Assembly (NCBI GenBank): GCA_022790855.1
Contig: JAAVYA010000013.1
Location: 1-45,449, forward strand
Length of the DNA stretch: 45,449 bases
Source: Lachnospiraceae bacterium
GTDB lineage: Bacteria > Bacillota > Clostridia > Lachnospirales > Lachnospiraceae
Direction: 5' to 3'
This document shows, piece after piece, positions 26,787 to 35,021 of this stretch; position 1 is the stretch's first letter, and every line of letters starts with the position of its first letter. The notes under the pieces were generated by a model that made no database searches, was not told the origin of the DNA, and saw only the letters and a list, made by a program, of their open reading frames with translations. A program made the position numbers and the translations under genes.

Positions 26787-27782
26787 CTATACTTCCTCAT
26801 TATTCCAGTTCGCCACGATTTGAATTTCTTCTAAGTTACACGGTCTGATGTTTTCAAAATGTATCCTTGCAGCTCTCACAATTTCTGCCACCTTCTCCTC
26901 CACGGCTGCATTTATATTATCGATCAAAGCTTGTGGAGATACCTGGTTTCCACTACATCTGCAATTATAAGATAACAATATCTGACTTTGTTTTAATCGT
27001 GCTTTATCTATTTTCTCGTCTTTTCCATTTTTATAATACACTCTGATCTCTCTCACAAAATCCTCATTAACATTTAACCGTTCTAATAAATACAGTAAAT
27101 TTTCCAAATTCAAAGAAGCATCCTTACCTTTATCATTTCCCATTCCCAATGTCAATGACAAAGTTTTACTCTCACCTTCATCTTTTGCTATTTCTGCAAT
27201 TCCTCTTAACGCTGAAAGTAAGGTTCTAGGTTGGTTTCTATTAATTTCATTTACATAAAAATTATTCAATGGCTGCCATAAATCCAAGTCTAATATTATT
27301 TTTCTTACAATTTCGGCTCTTCTAATCGCCTCAATTCCTGTATTATACATGATCGGCTCGATCTTCACGGACAGTCCTGTAACCTGCGGAAGAAAGGTAT
27401 TCAAATACTCTTCAATATCTTTAGCAGAAGGCCCTTGTTTATTTGTTGTAAGTATCATAACATTATATTCATCATCGTACCCAAGAGAATTAACATCATA
27501 TAATTGCATTGGTACTTCTTCCAATTGATGCTCCTCATTTTCCCAATAGGGATTCCTATTTTTTAATTTACCAAAGGGAATTACAAGCTGACGATGTGTT
27601 GTTGTATAAGAAAATGGAAATAGCCTGATACGTTTTCCGTTTATTTCACGAACAAGTGTTTTTTCTTCTTCACTCACTATCATTCTTTGCTCTATACCAT
27701 CAAAAAATTCATGAACCGAATAATCAGTAATCCCCAAATCATTATTCAAAGATATAAAATAAAATTCAACCTTCTTTGCCAT
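26787..27782 (-). CDS. Unknown soluble protein, possibly DUF6731 family, first gene of an AT-rich pair
   Basis: A protein of about 331 residues starting MAKKVEFYFISLNND. The ATG at 27782 follows GGAGG, and the ATG six codons upstream lies within that site. The N-terminal third is beta-rich (EINGKRIRLFPFSYTTTHRQ, LVIPFGKLKN) and a middle segment reads SLGYDDEYNVMILTTNKQGP. The C-terminal half is helical with a possible strand pair. No signal peptide, membrane helix or classical nuclease, ATPase or protease motif is seen. The overall look matches what I recall of DUF6731 proteins, with modest certainty. Low GC and placement beside an Rpn nuclease gene point to an accessory, possibly defence-related, insertion. 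Confidence 0.7.
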   Translation of the reverse strand: MAKKVEFYFISLNNDLGITDYSVHEFFDGIEQRMIVSEEEKTLVREINGKRIRLFPFSYTTTHRQLVIPFGKLKNRNPYWENEEHQLEEVPMQLYDVNSLGYDDEYNVMILTTNKQGPSAKDIEEYLNTFLPQVTGLSVKIEPIMYNTGIEAIRRAEIVRKIILDLDLWQPLNNFYVNEINRNQPRTLLSALRGIAEIAKDEGESKTLSLTLGMGNDKGKDASLNLENLLYLLERLNVNEDFVREIRVYYKNGKDEKIDKARLKQSQILLSYNCRCSGNQVSPQALIDNINAAVEEKVAEIVRAARIHFENIRPCNLEEIQIVANWNNEEV

Positions 27783-27815
27783 AATTCTTTCCTCCACCAC
27801 ACTAAACTTGTCTTA

Positions 27816-27844
27816 ATAATATACCAGGATATGGCAATTATCAA
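27816..27844 (-). promoter_or_regulatory. Promoter of the AT-rich two-gene unit
   Basis: On the minus strand TTGATA (27839-27844), 17 bases and TATTAT (27816-27821) end about 35 bases before the start codon at 27782. The pair therefore has its own constitutive-looking promoter. Confidence 0.65.
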
Positions 27845-28198
27845 CAAATTTCACTGTCTTGGTTGAGATAATTTTATTATAGAACATTTGTTCCTTCTTG
27901 TCTATTGACAAACTTCACAAAAAGGCGTTGTCAGGTAATACCTAAATTCTCCCTGAAATTGTCTCTTCGTTTTGATTCTCCTTTTTTAGGACGTAAAACC
28001 TCTTGTATGAATCTCTAATAGTATACCTTTACCTCAGGCTGTTTGCTGTTCCAGTTTCCCTTCAAATTTCTCGATATTCCGTTCCAAATTTTTTTCGATA
28101 TAGTATTTATAAAGTAAAATTTAATAGAAATATCCATAAAAATATGGTAAACTAATGAAAAGAAACAGTGAAAGTCGGGTGATGCAGTTATTCATAGA
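27845..28198. other. AT-rich intergenic region between the two-gene unit and the Rpn gene
   Basis: No intact gene is seen. It contains a possible minus-strand coding tail at 28034-28120. Near 27945-27970 there is a stretch (CCTGAAATTGTCTCTTCG) that resembles the downstream arm of the terminator after the Rpn gene (CCTGGGATTGTCTCTTC). This hints that a related gene once lay here. Confidence 0.35.
28034..28120 (-). pseudogene. Possible 3' remnant of a lost gene
   Basis: A 28-codon frame ends YYIEKNLERNIEKFEGKL and EQQTA before a TGA, with a stop codon directly upstream and no start. The charged, helix-like composition looks like a real protein tail rather than random AT-rich sequence. The family is not identified. 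Confidence 0.2.
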
Positions 28199-29032
28199 TT
28201 GAAACCGTTGAATGATTTTATATTTGGGAAAACCTTTGGTGAGAAAGGTGACGAGGAACAGTTGTTATCGCTGTTGAACGCTATTTTGGCAAAATCGAAA
28301 CATAAGAAGCTGGTTAGAATTGAGATTGTAGAGCACAGGACATTTACGGCTGAGGTGATCGGAGACAAGACCAGCATACTTGATATCCGTGCAACAGCCG
28401 AAGACGGCACGAGAATTAATATCGAAGTCCAGCTTCGGGATTATGGGAATATGGACAGGCGGAGCCTTTTTTACTGGAGCAGGGAATTCGCAAGCGGCCT
28501 GGATAAGGGAGATGATTATAATCAGCTGGCTAATGTAATTGCCATCAACATAGTGAACTTTAACGCCGTGAATGCGGATGATTTTCATACGGTATTCCAT
28601 CTTTGGGAGGATACCCATAAAGACTGCCTTTTGACAGATGCCTTGGAGATTCATTTCATTGATGTAAAAAAGTTCAATGCACTGCCAGAAAAGGACATTA
28701 AAAATGATGCACTTCACAGGTGGCTGACGTTTTTTGACCAAAACATTTCAGATGATATGTTAAAGGAGTTGATGGACATGGATGCTGCGATATATAAAGC
28801 AAATAAAAAAATGACATTTCTTGCCAATGATAAGGAAGTACTTCGGTTATATAATATGCGTGAGATGGCACAAATTGATTACAACAGTGGGATGAGGAAA
28901 GCAAAGGATGAAGGTATCATTGAGGGTAAAATAGAAACAGCCCGAAATATGATAGCAGACGACGAGCCTATAGAAAAAATTGCCAGATATACCGGCCTCT
29001 CGAAAGAAAATATAGAAAATTTGAAAGTCTGA
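28199..29032 (+). CDS. Rpn family recombination-promoting nuclease / PD-(D/E)XK transposase-like protein
   Basis: The 277-residue protein starts (with TTG) LKPLNDFIFGKTFGEKGDEE, the hallmark N-terminus of this family. The nuclease core shows Asp in SILDIRATAEDG and E-x-Q in INIEVQLRDYG, consistent with an active PD-(D/E)XK site. The C-terminal part, MREMAQIDYNSGMRKAKDEG followed by IIEGKIE, ends in a small helical domain. Family members degrade DNA and stimulate recombination, and some Rpn proteins are linked to phage defence. No ATG is available in frame. An ATG at 28182 is in the +1 frame and stops after six codons, so the 5' end may carry a small frameshift. Confidence 0.85.
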   Translation: MKPLNDFIFGKTFGEKGDEEQLLSLLNAILAKSKHKKLVRIEIVEHRTFTAEVIGDKTSILDIRATAEDGTRINIEVQLRDYGNMDRRSLFYWSREFASGLDKGDDYNQLANVIAINIVNFNAVNADDFHTVFHLWEDTHKDCLLTDALEIHFIDVKKFNALPEKDIKNDALHRWLTFFDQNISDDMLKELMDMDAAIYKANKKMTFLANDKEVLRLYNMREMAQIDYNSGMRKAKDEGIIEGKIETARNMIADDEPIEKIARYTGLSKENIENLKV

Positions 29033-29073
29033 CCGAATACGAATGCCGATTCTCAGCCCTGACATACAGCGAG

Positions 29074-29139
29074 GAGACAATCCCATAAAATCCGGACTTT
29101 TTCAATGTCTGATTGCCCCTGGGATTGTCTCTTCTTTTT
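29074..29139 (+). terminator. Long-loop terminator after the Rpn gene
   Basis: GAGACAATCCC (29074-29084) pairs with GGGATTGTCTC (29121-29131) around a 36-base loop, followed by TTCTTTTT on the plus strand. Confidence 0.65.
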
Positions 29140-29149
29140 AGTTACACCA

Positions 29150-30718
29150 TCATTGCTTGAACTCACTTACAATTTTCTTCAATTCCACCAAATCTGAGTC
29201 CAAATGCTGATACATCTTCAAGTACATCGGATAAAGAGCGTCATATACCTTGGCCCATTCCTCATCCGGCTGAATCACTTCTTTTACGGTAATCATCTTG
29301 TCAATAGCCACATTCAAATCTGGGAACACTCCTACTGCATTTCCTACAATCAGAGCATCTCCAAAAGGCACATCTCCGGCGCCCTCGTCCAACACATACA
29401 CAGGCATCCGCAGCATTGACGCTTTGATCTTAGACCAGGTCAGGCTCTTGGCCCCGCCGCCGGTAATCCGCAGGCAGTCCGCCACGGCCCCGGACTCTTT
29501 CACGGTCTCCATTACATGACGCAGTGCAAACGCCGTCCCTTCTAAAACTGCCCGAACCAGATCTTCCCTTCTGGTGTCTAACGACATGCCAATGAACATC
29601 CCCCTGGCGTGGGAATTCCACAGAGGCGCCCGCTCTCCCAAAAGATAGGGAAAAAACATGACTCCATTACTCCCAGCCGGAACATCCAGAGCCTCTTGAT
29701 TCAGATACTCATACACATTCACACCGGCTTCTTCGGCCTTTACAAAATCTTCTTTTCCCAAAGTATCTAAATACCATTTGATGGCTGCCCCGCTGGTATT
29801 GATGGGAGCGTCAAACACATACGGCATCCCAGAAACAGCGCAGGGTTTTGTGACTACCGGTACATCCGGCGCACTCTTTACGGGACTTCCCACAAACACT
29901 AAAGATGTGGTTCCCGAAGACTCCCCCGCCTCTCCCAGACGGCTCAGCCCGGTCGCATACATGGAAGCCATAGCATCGCTGGCTCCGGCCACCACAGGAA
30001 TTCCTTCCATCAGCCCTGTTTCTGAGGCTGCTTCTTTTGTGACATAACCGACGACCTCATTCACCGCTTTGGGTTCTGGGAGTAGCTTTTTTAAATCAAC
30101 CCCAAGAACCTTGGAAATCTCCTCAGACCACTGCATGGAATCAATATCCAGGCATTGACACCTGGAAGCCTGATCCACATCCATGGAACATACTCCTGTC
30201 AACTTATAATTCAAATAGGAACTGGCCTGCAAAATGCAGGCTGTTTTTGCAAAAAGTTCCGGTTCCTGGCGTTTAAACCACAAAATTTTGTTGGGTAAAA
30301 ACGCCACATCTGGCTGCCCTCCAATAATTTTTACAAAATGCTCATAGCCCAATGCTTCTTCTATCTCATGCATTTCTCCGGCGGAACGGCTGTCCATCCA
30401 AATCATGGCGTTTCTCAGAGGGTTCCCTTCTGCATCCACTGGGAGCATAGTAACTGTCTGAGAGCTGATACAGATACCTTTTATGGAAGTTACTACCTCC
30501 TCCCCTGCACATTGTGTAATTTCTTTTAAAATCTCTACGGCATTTGCCCACCAATGGCAGGCGTCCTGCTCCACATGGTTCGCTTCCGGCAGCAAAAGCT
30601 GGTTTGCCCGGGAAGCCGACGCCATAACAGTTCCGTCTTCTCGCAAAATAATTGCTTTTATATTGGTAGTTCCCAGATCCATTCCTAACAGATAACTGGG
30701 TGATGCTGTCTCTCCCAT
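29150..30718 (-). CDS. FGGY-family carbohydrate kinase (xylulokinase-like)
   Basis: The 522-residue sugar kinase has the N-terminal phosphate-binding GMDLGTTNIKAIILREDG, GICISSQTVTMLPVD and MIWMDSRSAGEM. The substrate-side catalytic Asp sits in VAGASDAMASMYATGL, and the C-terminal ITGGGAKSLTWSKIKASML is the FGGY signature region. It phosphorylates a ketose, polyol or sugar acid; the substrate cannot be chosen from sequence. It is divergent from a Zn-dependent sugar alcohol dehydrogenase gene, which suggests polyol oxidation followed by phosphorylation. The start follows AAGGAAGG. No transporter is adjacent. Confidence 0.92.
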   Translation of the reverse strand: MGETASPSYLLGMDLGTTNIKAIILREDGTVMASASRANQLLLPEANHVEQDACHWWANAVEILKEITQCAGEEVVTSIKGICISSQTVTMLPVDAEGNPLRNAMIWMDSRSAGEMHEIEEALGYEHFVKIIGGQPDVAFLPNKILWFKRQEPELFAKTACILQASSYLNYKLTGVCSMDVDQASRCQCLDIDSMQWSEEISKVLGVDLKKLLPEPKAVNEVVGYVTKEAASETGLMEGIPVVAGASDAMASMYATGLSRLGEAGESSGTTSLVFVGSPVKSAPDVPVVTKPCAVSGMPYVFDAPINTSGAAIKWYLDTLGKEDFVKAEEAGVNVYEYLNQEALDVPAGSNGVMFFPYLLGERAPLWNSHARGMFIGMSLDTRREDLVRAVLEGTAFALRHVMETVKESGAVADCLRITGGGAKSLTWSKIKASMLRMPVYVLDEGAGDVPFGDALIVGNAVGVFPDLNVAIDKMITVKEVIQPDEEWAKVYDALYPMYLKMYQHLDSDLVELKKIVSEFKQ

Positions 30719-30844
30719 ATGTACCCTTCCTTTCTTTTTCCATATACTACCCCAGCGGTAAAATATCTACATATGATTTATGGTAGCAAACTCCTGGTAT
30801 TTCCTCAAAAGGCTTTTTGCCGTTAAGAAATGGAAATTTTCTGT

Positions 30845-30873
30845 TTGAACCTCCCTGCCGTATTTTCTATACT
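30845..30873 (+). promoter_or_regulatory. Promoter of the Zn-alcohol dehydrogenase gene
   Basis: TTGAAC (30845-30850), 17 bases and TATACT (30868-30873) lie 37 bases upstream of the ATG. Confidence 0.6.
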
Positions 30874-30910
30874 GGAACCAGAAAAACAAATACGAAAGGG
30901 GTAACCTGAT

Positions 30911-31957
30911 ATGAAAATGAAAGCAGCCTTAATGTATGGCCCAAATGACATTCGTGTAGAAGAAACCGACAAGCCCCAATGCCCCAAGGACGGATTGATT
31001 ATCAAAATTATGTCCGTAGGCTTGTGCGGCTCCGATATCCGTAACTTGACCACAGATTCCAGAAAAGGCGCTTATCCTTTTATCTATGGACACGAAATCG
31101 TAGGATTTGTAGATGAAATCGGTCCGGAACAGACAAAATACAAAGTAGGAGACCGTCTCTTCTTATTCCCGGGCACTTATTGTATGGAATGCGACGAATG
31201 CATCAGCGGACACAGCGAGAACTGCTCCAATAAGGAAGTAAGCGCTCTGGCCGGAACCGGCGGCTTTGCCCAATATGTGGCCGTAAAGGGAGAAAAAATC
31301 CGCAGAGGCGGAATCTATGAGATTCCCGACGACGTATCTTTCGATGCCGCCAGCCTGGGCGAGCCCCTCACCTCTGTATTTGCCTGCCTGGAAAATGTGG
31401 ATGTAAAATATCCCGACACGCTGGTTATCATCGGCGCCGGCCCCATCGGCTGCTTTATGGCGCAGTTGGCCAAAATCCGGGGAGCACAAAAAGTGATTAT
31501 GATTGATATCAACCAGAAACGCCTGGATATGGCTATGGATTTCGGTGTAGATATTACGGTAAACAGCTCCAATGAGGATCCCATTGAAGCTGTGAAAAAG
31601 CTAACCGGCGGCAAGGGCGCTGATAAAGTGATCTCCGCGACTCCGGTAAACGCTACCCAGACCCAGAGTATTCATATGGTAAAAAAAGGCGGACTGGTGG
31701 TATTCTTCGGCGGTGTGCCCAAGGGTTCCATGACAGAATTAGACTGTAATCTGATCCACTATAATAATATTTGGATCAAAGGACATTTTGGCGCTTCCTA
31801 CAATCAGTCGAAACGGGCATTTGCACTAGCCATTTCCCCCAGCTTCCCCACGGAACGGTTTATCACCCACACCCTTCCTCTGGATCAGATCAATGAAGGA
31901 ATCCAACTGACCAAAACCGGGGAAGCCATCAAAGTTGTGCTGCACCCCTGGGATTAA
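30911..31957 (+). CDS. Zinc-dependent alcohol dehydrogenase (sorbitol/galactitol-phosphate dehydrogenase type)
   Basis: The 348-residue medium-chain dehydrogenase has the catalytic zinc ligands Cys in VGLCGSDIRN and His-Glu in YGHEIVGFVDEIG. The structural zinc set is TYCMECDECISGHSENC. The Rossmann motif is VIIGAGPIGCFMAQLAKI. The sequence is closest in feel to polyol and polyol-phosphate dehydrogenases. Two methionines open the frame (MKMK); the first is preferred given AAAGGGG. It is divergent from the FGGY kinase and followed within three bases by a broken HAD phosphatase gene, suggesting a former sugar or polyol operon. Confidence 0.92.
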   Translation: MKMKAALMYGPNDIRVEETDKPQCPKDGLIIKIMSVGLCGSDIRNLTTDSRKGAYPFIYGHEIVGFVDEIGPEQTKYKVGDRLFLFPGTYCMECDECISGHSENCSNKEVSALAGTGGFAQYVAVKGEKIRRGGIYEIPDDVSFDAASLGEPLTSVFACLENVDVKYPDTLVIIGAGPIGCFMAQLAKIRGAQKVIMIDINQKRLDMAMDFGVDITVNSSNEDPIEAVKKLTGGKGADKVISATPVNATQTQSIHMVKKGGLVVFFGGVPKGSMTELDCNLIHYNNIWIKGHFGASYNQSKRAFALAISPSFPTERFITHTLPLDQINEGIQLTKTGEAIKVVLHPWD

Positions 31958-31960
31958 ACG

Positions 31961-32320
31961 ATGAAAAAAATCGTTTTAGGGGACATTGACGGCACCATTT
32001 GGGTTTTTAGAGGCTCCATTCCGGAGTCCTAAAAAACGCTGTTGCGGCTGCGAGAAGCAACGGCCATGTAGTGTGCATTTGTACGGGACGCCCCTCTGCC
32101 ACACGGAACCAAGAATCCTGTCCATGGATTCTGATGGAACTATTTCTGGTTCCGGCAGCTATGTTACATACCAGGGAACCTGTGTCCGCCGCAAATAGTA
32201 TATTACCCAGTTCACATACCTTACCCTTTGCAATGAACTGGCAGCGCAGGACTACGTCCTGAAACTGCACACCCGACAGGCAGCTGATCTGCGTCGGCAA
32301 CGTCTCGCAGCCTGTGAAAC
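31961..32320 (+). pseudogene. Remnant of a Cof-type HAD hydrolase gene
   Basis: ATG at 31961 opens MKKIVLGDIDGTIWVFRGSI, with the DxDGT phosphatase motif altered only in spacing, but stops near 32028. The next frame gives NAVAAARSNGHVVCICTGRP, the HAD motif II region. Further shifts and stops follow before 32265, and about 150 residues of a normal protein of about 270 are missing. It was probably the third gene of the Zn-dehydrogenase operon. Confidence 0.7.
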
Positions 32321-32325
32321 GGCAG

Positions 32326-32366
32326 AAAAAAATAAGGGAAGGCTTTGAAAGTCTTTCCCTTATTTT
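32326..32366 (-). terminator. Terminator of the fucosidase gene
   Basis: On the minus strand AAAATAAGGGAA pairs with TTCCCTTATTTT and continues into a T run (plus-strand A run 32326-32332). It begins 14 bases after the fucosidase stop. Confidence 0.8.
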
Positions 32367-32379
32367 CGTCAAATATTTT

Positions 32380-33852
32380 TTATTCCATTTCTATCCGGAA
32401 TACCACCGGGCAGTCACTGGAAAAACTGCTCTGGATATGCAGCGCTTCCTCATCCCGGCTCCATTCTGGGAGCTCGCTGCTTCCAAGAACTTCTATCTTT
32501 TTTATGATCCCATGAAAATTCGCCAACTTGGAAGCATCTTTTTCTCCCAGTGATTGAATATGATACCTTCCTTCGCTGCTGCACTTCAGGGCAATCGCGT
32601 ACAAAAACCCGCCCGCCATCGTGAAGCGGAAATCCTGGGAGGTAAAACCCTTGTTTTCTCCTTCTGAAAACTGCCCTTCCACAATCTGCGTCGGCCCTTC
32701 CCCATACTTCCGCCAGCTCCTGGCATCGTAGATAGCTTCTCCATTTACCTTAAGCCATTGCCCTATTTTTTGCAGGATGGCCCTGTCTTCTTCGGCAATT
32801 TTTCCATCCGCCTTGGGGCCAACATTTAACAACAGGCAGCCATTCTTACTCACAATATCCACCAGCTCACAGATCAGGTCTTCTGCCAGCCGGAAATCAT
32901 TATTTTCCGTATACCCCCAGGAATTCAGAGCCGTAGAGGTATCCGTCTGCCAGAAATACGGCTTTGTATCTGCAAATTTTCCCCGCTCCAAATCTGGCAC
33001 CGCCGTCCCGAACATAAAAGCGTCATGTTTATAATTGATCACCGCGTCACTGCCCCATTCTGACGCCCGATTGTAGTAATAGGCCGCAAATTTCCGCAAA
33101 TACGGATGTACGGAGCTATGCTCGATCCACCAGTCAAAATAGACGATCTTGGGTCTATATTTATCCACCAGTTCACAGCAGCGCACCAGCCAGTCCTGGA
33201 GAAATTCTTCGGTGGGCATCGGTTCACTGAACAGATCATGCTGCTCCCGCTCCGGCATGGCCGGCCAATAGAAGTCTCCTCGTTTTAAAGGCTCCTTGAT
33301 ATCGCTGTCAAATTCTTTCCCATGCCCCATAAAAAACCAATGTTCCACCCTGTGGGAAGAAGCCCCTACCTGTATCCCTTTTTTATTACAGCTCTTCTTC
33401 AGTTCTCCCAATATATCTCTCCTCGGCCCCATCTCAACGGCATTCCAGTGGGAAATCTCGCTCTCGTACATCTGAAACCCGTCGTGATGCTCCGCCACCG
33501 GCACTACATACTTCGCGCCTGCCTGTGCAAACAGTTCTGCCCATTCATCGGGATCAAAATGTTCTGCTTTGAACATGGGAATAAAATCCTTATAACCAAA
33601 TTCTGTGTGTGCTCCATAGGTCTTTCTATGATGTTCATACTCTGGCGCTTCCTGCCTGTACATATTCCGAGAATACCACTCATTCCCAAAGGCCGGGATA
33701 CTATAGAGCCCCCAATGCACAAAAATGCCAAATTTGGCCCCTCGATACCATTCCGGCACCTGATACTGGGACAAAGATGCCCAATTATCCTGAAAAGGTC
33801 CCCGGGCAATTACCTCCTCTATAGTTTCAAGATATCTGCTCATATCATACAT
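32380..33852 (-). CDS. Alpha-L-fucosidase, glycoside hydrolase family 29
   Basis: The 490-residue enzyme releases L-fucose from host glycans or oligosaccharides. PEWYRGAKFGIFVHWGLYSI, VPVAEHHDGFQMYES, RRDILGELKKSC and KIVYFDWWIEHSS (probable nucleophile Asp) are GH29 hallmarks, followed by CLLLNVGPKADG. There is no signal peptide, so it should act inside the cell on imported fucosylated oligosaccharides. It is transcribed alone from a weak promoter with TATAAT at 33897-33902. The divergent AraC regulator gene beside it is frameshifted. Confidence 0.93.
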   Translation of the reverse strand: MYDMSRYLETIEEVIARGPFQDNWASLSQYQVPEWYRGAKFGIFVHWGLYSIPAFGNEWYSRNMYRQEAPEYEHHRKTYGAHTEFGYKDFIPMFKAEHFDPDEWAELFAQAGAKYVVPVAEHHDGFQMYESEISHWNAVEMGPRRDILGELKKSCNKKGIQVGASSHRVEHWFFMGHGKEFDSDIKEPLKRGDFYWPAMPEREQHDLFSEPMPTEEFLQDWLVRCCELVDKYRPKIVYFDWWIEHSSVHPYLRKFAAYYYNRASEWGSDAVINYKHDAFMFGTAVPDLERGKFADTKPYFWQTDTSTALNSWGYTENNDFRLAEDLICELVDIVSKNGCLLLNVGPKADGKIAEEDRAILQKIGQWLKVNGEAIYDARSWRKYGEGPTQIVEGQFSEGENKGFTSQDFRFTMAGGFLYAIALKCSSEGRYHIQSLGEKDASKLANFHGIIKKIEVLGSSELPEWSRDEEALHIQSSFSSDCPVVFRIEME

Positions 33853-34063
33853 ATTGTTTCCCTCCGCTTCTCTTTTTGCACGAATTTTGTATCTGTATTA
33901 TAGTTTCTGGAAGAGTAAGATATAAGCATTTTAACTGCCATATTTTCCGCAAATACGTCGTGTTTTTGAATCTTTTTTATAGTAAAATGAAGCATATAAC
34001 AATTTATTTCCTGTACCTCGTTAAGGACACCACTTTCCCACTGCATCAGGAAAGGAGCCGCAT

Positions 34064-34914
34064 ATGCTTTACAATTATTCGGACATAGACATCCATTTTA
34101 CCTTTGAGGGCGCTCTCATACAAGCTTTGTACATTGTCAGCGGGCCCGCCAACACCTCCGTTCCCTCTCACAGCCATGGGAACGGCTGTTACGAGATCCA
34201 TTATATCCCCAGCGGCAAAGGAAATCTGAAAGCAAAAGGATTATTCTATGATCTGGAACCTGGCACCGTCTATGTAACCGGCCCTCATGTGGAACATACG
34301 CAAATTCCAATCTTATCAGATCCCATGCAGGAATATTGCGTTTACCTTAAAATTCAGAATCCTTGCAAACAGCAGTCCCATTCTCCGATTATGGACGCAT
34401 TTACTTCCACCTCTTTTTGGATTGGGAAAGATACCCAGGGAATCCAGGAACTTATGGTTCAGCTCTTTCATGAACTGAATAACCATTACTTCGGTTACCT
34501 GCCCAGGCCGGTCTGCTCCTGTCCCAGCTTATGATCTATATGGTGCGAAATTACAAACAACGCGTAAAGACCCAAACGGCCTGTCCGCAAAATAATCTGG
34601 CTAACCGTTACCCTTTCATCATTGAAAATTACTTTCTTTATGAATATCACACACTTTCTCTGCAGGGACTGGCAAATAAATTAAAACTCAGTTCCAGGCA
34701 AACTCAGCGTCTGCTGAAAAAATATTATGGGAAAAATTTTCAGCAGAAAAAAACGGAGGCCAGAATGTCCAGGGCTGCTATCCTGCTCGCCGATCCTACA
34801 CGCAGCATAACCTCCATTGCAGAGGAGCTTGGTTACTTCTCCGCTGAACATTTTTCTACTGCATTCCGAGCATATTATGATGTCAGCCCCAGAGAATATC
34901 GCAAAAACCTCTGA
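34064..34914 (+). pseudogene. AraC-family regulator gene with a single frameshift
   Basis: The first frame (34064-34534) encodes a cupin-type sensor domain (SVPSHSHGNGCYEIHYIPSG, LEPGTVYVTGPHVEHTQIP). The second frame (to 34914) encodes the double helix-turn-helix (LSLQGLANKLKLSSRQTQRL and SITSIAEELGYFSAEHFSTA). Together they make one normal AraC protein of about 283 residues. The frame breaks near 34498-34505 (CTGCCCAGG), where one missing base would restore YLAQAGLLLSQLMIYMV. It is divergent from the fucosidase gene and was probably its activator. A sequencing error cannot be excluded. Confidence 0.85.
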
Positions 34915-34942
34915 TTCCAACAGATATCACTTTTCTGGCACA

Positions 34943-34984
34943 AAAAAAGCGTATGGTTTCTTGAATTGTCCCATACGCTTTTTT
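34943..34984. terminator. Bidirectional terminator
   Basis: AAAAAAGCGTATGG (34943-34956) pairs with CCATACGCTTTTTT (34971-34984) around a 14-base loop. A and T runs on both sides serve the AraC remnant on the plus strand and the hydrolase operon on the minus strand. Confidence 0.85.
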
Positions 34985-35021
34985 AAATCGCTGCCATATT
35001 CACTGCAGCGCCTTGCCTGTT

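Noticed and set aside
26169..27782. The two-gene unit as a Kiwa (KwaA/KwaB) defence system
   Set aside because: A four-TM partner is present, but the gene order is reversed relative to kwaAB and I see no clear DUF4868 features in the soluble protein. It is kept as an unknown pair.
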